A stretch of 45,405 nucleotides of DNA from Pseudoalteromonas rubra (GTDB lineage Bacteria; Pseudomonadota; Gammaproteobacteria; Enterobacterales; Alteromonadaceae): the NCBI RefSeq assembly GCF_005887095.1, contig NZ_PNCI01000047.1, forward strand, positions 1 to 45,405, in the 5' to 3' direction. How positions within the stretch are numbered: the first letter of the stretch is position 1; every line of letters begins with the position of its first letter. A model generated the notes under the pieces. That model saw only the letters and a program-made list of their open reading frames with translations. It was not told where the DNA came from and made no database searches. Positions 43,213 through 45,405 of this stretch are shown here, in pieces. The position numbers were made by a program, and so were the translations under genes.

Positions 43213-44418
43213 TTAATCTTGTGGTAGTTCGTTACGGCACAATACAGCGCCATAAAATCCGTCAAACTCTGAGTTTATTCCCGGCAGCAAACTCAGTTCC
43301 TGTTGTAGGGTCCAGTCAGGATTTGCATCCAAAAACTGAGCGACTTGCTGTTGATTTTCAACTGGCAGTACTGAACAGGTTGCATACACCAGCTTGCCAC
43401 CTGGGCGGCACATCTGACTGTATTTTTGCAGCAGATCAGCTTGAAGCGCAATAAGCTCATCGACACTTTGCTCTGTCAGGTGCCATTTACTGTCTGGGTT
43501 GCGCCGTAACACACCCGTTCCCGAACAGGGCACATCAAGTAAAACCCGGTCAAATTTATCTTTAAGGCGTTTAATGGTCTTATTATTTTTAATAAGTCGC
43601 GTCTCAATCATATGACAGCCGGCACGCTTGGCGCGTTTTTTCAGGTTATCAAGCTTGTGCTGATGAATGTCCATAGACAGTAAGCGACCTTTGTTTTTCA
43701 TCAAGGCTGCCAGATGCAGACTCTTTCCCCCTGCACCGGCGCAGGCATCAACAACCTTCATACCTGGCGCAACATCCAATAGAGGGGCAACTTGTTGAGA
43801 CCCCGCATCCTGCATTTCGCATTCACCCGACTGAAACGCGCTGGATTTAAACAGCTTATCAACTGCCTGAATAGTCAGTGCATGCGGCAATTCCGGGGAA
43901 ACTCGCTCACTGGAGATCTGCTGCTGAGCCAAGTTTTCGGCTAATGATTCAGTTGAGGTTTTTAAGGTGTTAGCTCTTAGGTAGTAACCCGGAGGGCGGT
44001 TTAAAGCTTCAGCCACAACAGGCCACTGTTGGCCAAGTTGAGACTCTCCCAGTGTATTCAGCCAGTCAGGATAACTAAGCTGGATTGCCTGCGGTGCACG
44101 CTCAAGGCGCTCTTGCAGATCAGACTTTGACAAGTCGCGCATTTCTGGCCAGTCAGGGATGTGCGCGTCATTGAGCAACTGATACGTCTGCCAGACAGGC
44201 CAGAACTCCTGTTCACTAACCTCGCTGAGATATGCCAGCTTACGTACAAAACGCACTAAATCATACAGGGTCGTTACAAAATAGCCTTTATCTTCACGAC
44301 GCCAATGTGGATTATCATGTATGTGGTGCTGAATGACTTTATCAGCATATAAAGATTGCTGGAAAATACTGTTAAATGCGGTATGTAAAGTACTGATAAG
44401 TTGACGATCAACGGTCAC
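43213..44418 (-). CDS. RsmB/NOP-family RNA m5C methyltransferase
   Basis: A 401-residue SAM-dependent enzyme methylating cytosine C5 in RNA, probably rRNA. The N-terminal half is helical (NusB-like in position). The catalytic half has the SAM-binding VVDACAGAGGKSLHLAAL, D250 after LLSM, and the two active cysteines, C298 (LLDVPCSGTGVLRRNPD) and C348 (VYATCSVLPVENQ). The start codon is GTG at 44418. The family includes RsmB, RsmF and relatives; this is a separate paralogue from RsmB proper, and its target base cannot be told from sequence alone. Confidence 0.9.
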   Translation of the reverse strand: MTVDRQLISTLHTAFNSIFQQSLYADKVIQHHIHDNPHWRREDKGYFVTTLYDLVRFVRKLAYLSEVSEQEFWPVWQTYQLLNDAHIPDWPEMRDLSKSDLQERLERAPQAIQLSYPDWLNTLGESQLGQQWPVVAEALNRPPGYYLRANTLKTSTESLAENLAQQQISSERVSPELPHALTIQAVDKLFKSSAFQSGECEMQDAGSQQVAPLLDVAPGMKVVDACAGAGGKSLHLAALMKNKGRLLSMDIHQHKLDNLKKRAKRAGCHMIETRLIKNNKTIKRLKDKFDRVLLDVPCSGTGVLRRNPDSKWHLTEQSVDELIALQADLLQKYSQMCRPGGKLVYATCSVLPVENQQQVAQFLDANPDWTLQQELSLLPGINSEFDGFYGAVLCRNELPQD

Positions 44419-44521
44419 GCGGTGTTCTCTGCCTGCAAATACTGAAGATGAATTGTAGCGCTTTTAGCGAGTTCAGACCATATGTGGTTTACTACCAGGC
44501 AGTGCCATAGTTGGAGGACCT

Positions 44522-44608
44522 ATGTTTTTAAAAAATCCCCCCATCAAAAAAACATACCCGCTCTCATTGAAACAGTTTGACAACGTAGTCAATGATGCGA
44601 CAAATTAA
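44522..44608 (+). CDS. Possible 28-residue peptide ORF
   Basis: ATG 44522 is preceded by GGAGGA (44513-44518), the strongest ribosome site in this stretch, though spaced only about 4 bases. It opens a 28-codon frame (MFLKNPPIKKTYPL ... VVNDATN) ending at 44608. It could be a leader peptide for the downstream precursor gene or a chance frame. Confidence 0.25.
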   Translation: MFLKNPPIKKTYPLSLKQFDNVVNDATN

Positions 44609-44667
44609 AAGGGCACCTTTGACGTTTGCAGTAAAGGAAGAATAACGAACATGACAAAGGATAAAAA

Positions 44668-44844
44668 ATGAAACTGACAATGAAAAAATCGCGTCTGAAA
44701 TCCCTTTCAGAAGCAGAAAAGCTGACTCCGGCCCAAACACCTCAGGTTGCAGGAGGAGAGTTTTCCTGGTGGAACCGGGATTGTATTCCTCTCACTGCAG
44801 AGTGTGCATCTGGCAGCCCTTGTGTGATCACTGGGGTTTGTTAA
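44668..44844 (+). CDS. Double-Gly precursor peptide with Cys-rich core
   Basis: A 58-residue peptide with AAAGGA 5 bases before the ATG. The leader is basic then acidic-amphipathic (MKLTMKKSRLKSLSEAEKL, then TPAQTPQVAGG) and ends at Gly29-Gly30, a typical double-glycine cleavage site. The core (residues 31-58) has Trp-Trp, then four cysteines: C39, C46, C52 and C58 (NRDCIPLTAEC, SPCVITGVC). Leaders of this form are frequent in small peptide genes of Pseudoalteromonas. Such leaders are usually removed by a peptidase-containing ABC exporter, and the core may carry thioether, disulfide or other links. No maturation gene lies within the window; it may be further right or elsewhere. Confidence 0.65.
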   Translation: MKLTMKKSRLKSLSEAEKLTPAQTPQVAGGEFSWWNRDCIPLTAECASGSPCVITGVC

Positions 44845-44873
44845 ACTTTCAGCACACAGTAAAGCCCGTTTAA

Positions 44874-44987
44874 CGAGCTTTATCGTTAAGCCTGAAGAGA
44901 AAAACAAACACAATAGATACCTTTGCGACAAGCCCAGGTCCTGGTCAGTACTGTGTAATCACAGGTCCGTGTACCGACTTCAACTAA
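44874..44987 (+). pseudogene. Degenerate second copy of the precursor peptide
   Basis: A frame without a start codon, open from 44874, ends GPGQYCVITGPCTDFN with a TAA at 44985-44987. CVITGPC repeats the CVITGVC core end of the intact gene just upstream. Upstream in frame, LSLKRKTNTIDT resembles the N-terminal part of such leaders, but the ATG, the leader middle and the Gly-Gly are missing. It reads as an internally deleted duplicate. A hairpin follows the stop. Confidence 0.45.
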
Positions 44988-44994
44988 TCACCAA

Positions 44995-45027
44995 ACAATG
45001 CAACTTCTGCCAATGAGGTTGCGTTGT
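44995..45027 (+). terminator. Hairpin after the peptide genes
   Basis: ACAATGCAAC and GTTGCGTTGT form a 10-pair stem with one G-T pair and a 13-base loop, starting 7 bases after the second peptide frame. No clear T-run. Likely the end of the peptide transcript. Confidence 0.45.
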
Positions 45028-45156
45028 CAGAGTCTTTCTGGCCCCCCCTCTGCTGAGCGAACACCTACTACCTTTACTAATCTACTCAATAGACTGTGTA
45101 ACGACACCTGAGCAAGGTTTGGCTTGCGTGACCTCGTGTCCCTGCGACGAGTTTTA

Positions 45157-45330
45157 ATACCAATTTGCTTAATTAAGAGTTCTATTTTGAGGCGAGAAAA
45201 TATCGTCGATAACCAGGCAAAAATTTGCGAACTCATACCTTAGGTAAAAGGTTCTATATAAGCAATCTTTAATGCCGTTAGCGGCATATTTGTACCTTCA
45301 AATTGAACAGGTATTGAGTGAAATTGGTAT
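45157..45330 (-). repeat. MITE-like dispersed repeat, copy B
   Basis: 174 bases bounded by perfect 10-base terminal inverted repeats, ATACCAATTT (45157-45166) and AAATTGGTAT (45321-45330). On the minus strand it matches copy A at 31672-31833 in three ordered blocks. No transposase is encoded, so any movement would be in trans. No target duplication is obvious. Confidence 0.75.
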
Positions 45331-45339
45331 AAGTCCTAA

Positions 45340-45405
45340 ATGGCTCAAACTGTACGAGTTCCGGCGTTTTTGGTATTGCTCATTATCGGTGTTTTTCAAG
45401 TTAGT
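45340..45405 (+). CDS. Possible 5' end of a membrane-protein gene, cut by the window edge
   Basis: ATG 45340 opens 22 codons to the edge (MAQTVRVPAFLVLLIIGVFQ and on), a hydrophobic start like a signal anchor. No Shine-Dalgarno is seen, and the minus strand is also open here, so this may be neither strand's true gene. Confidence 0.25.
   Translation, partial: MAQTVRVPAFLVLLIIGVFQVS

Noticed and set aside
45027..45236. A 69-codon minus-strand frame at the right end
   Set aside because: Most of it is the dispersed repeat read through by chance, with no start context.
1..45405. tRNA, rRNA, CRISPR arrays or complete insertion sequences
   Set aside because: Looked for on both strands by eye; none seen. 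The only mobile-like sequences are the two short repeats.

Overview
This window looks like chromosomal DNA from a marine gammaproteobacterium, most probably Pseudoalteromonas or a close relative in the Alteromonadales. The best evidence is a 669-residue chloride-dependent alpha-amylase whose catalytic and chloride-binding residues fall at the numbers known for the Pseudoalteromonas haloplanktis enzyme once the signal peptide is removed. A DUF2999 gene, a YqjD/YqjE/YqjK trio, a GlyGly-CTERM protease and a small double-Gly peptide gene agree with this. I see no rRNA, tRNA, CRISPR array or complete insertion sequence.

Layout. 1-1045 holds decayed small genes that look like the remains of a toxin/immunity cassette, plus one intact small membrane-protein ORF. 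1046-13871 is a leftward three-gene operon joined by 4-base stop/start overlaps: a secreted FN3/beta-propeller protein, a giant (about 3650 residue) secreted SpvB-RHS protein with a variable C-terminal tip, and a two-helix membrane protein that is probably its immunity protein. 14299-20847 holds the secreted amylase (leftward), an XRE regulator with membrane helices, a DUF418-like membrane protein, a yqjDEK-like operon and a HAF-repeat secreted protein. 21147-23770 is a bufferin-type RiPP operon: a lipoprotein precursor with two copies of a six-Cys module, a DUF692/MNIO enzyme, a DUF2063 partner and an extra membrane protein. Three structured regulatory elements surround the precursor gene.

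23754-28729 is a leftward operon made of a secreted GlyGly-CTERM metalloprotease, a small lipoprotein and an RstAB-like two-component pair. 29041-31671 is a DUF2306-like membrane protein divergent from a NarL/LiaR-type two-component pair, with a dense nest of inverted repeats between them. 31989-36676 carries assorted genes (small membrane protein, periplasmic solute-binding protein, two TPR proteins, SnoaL-like protein, fpr). 36870-40990 is a nucleoside salvage cluster, deoB-deoD divergent from udk-nupC, with two copies of a palindromic operator in the shared promoter region. 41091-44418 holds a GH25 muramidase-membrane protein pair, DUF2999, and an RsmB/NOP rRNA methyltransferase.

44522-45405 ends the window with a short double-Gly Cys-rich precursor peptide, a degenerate second copy, and a MITE-like repeat that also occurs in inverted orientation at about 31.7 kb. 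The strongest candidates for undescribed biology are the SpvB-RHS operon with its unrecognised toxin tip and membrane immunity protein, the tandem-module lipoprotein bufferin, and the orphan precursor peptide with its CVITGxC core.
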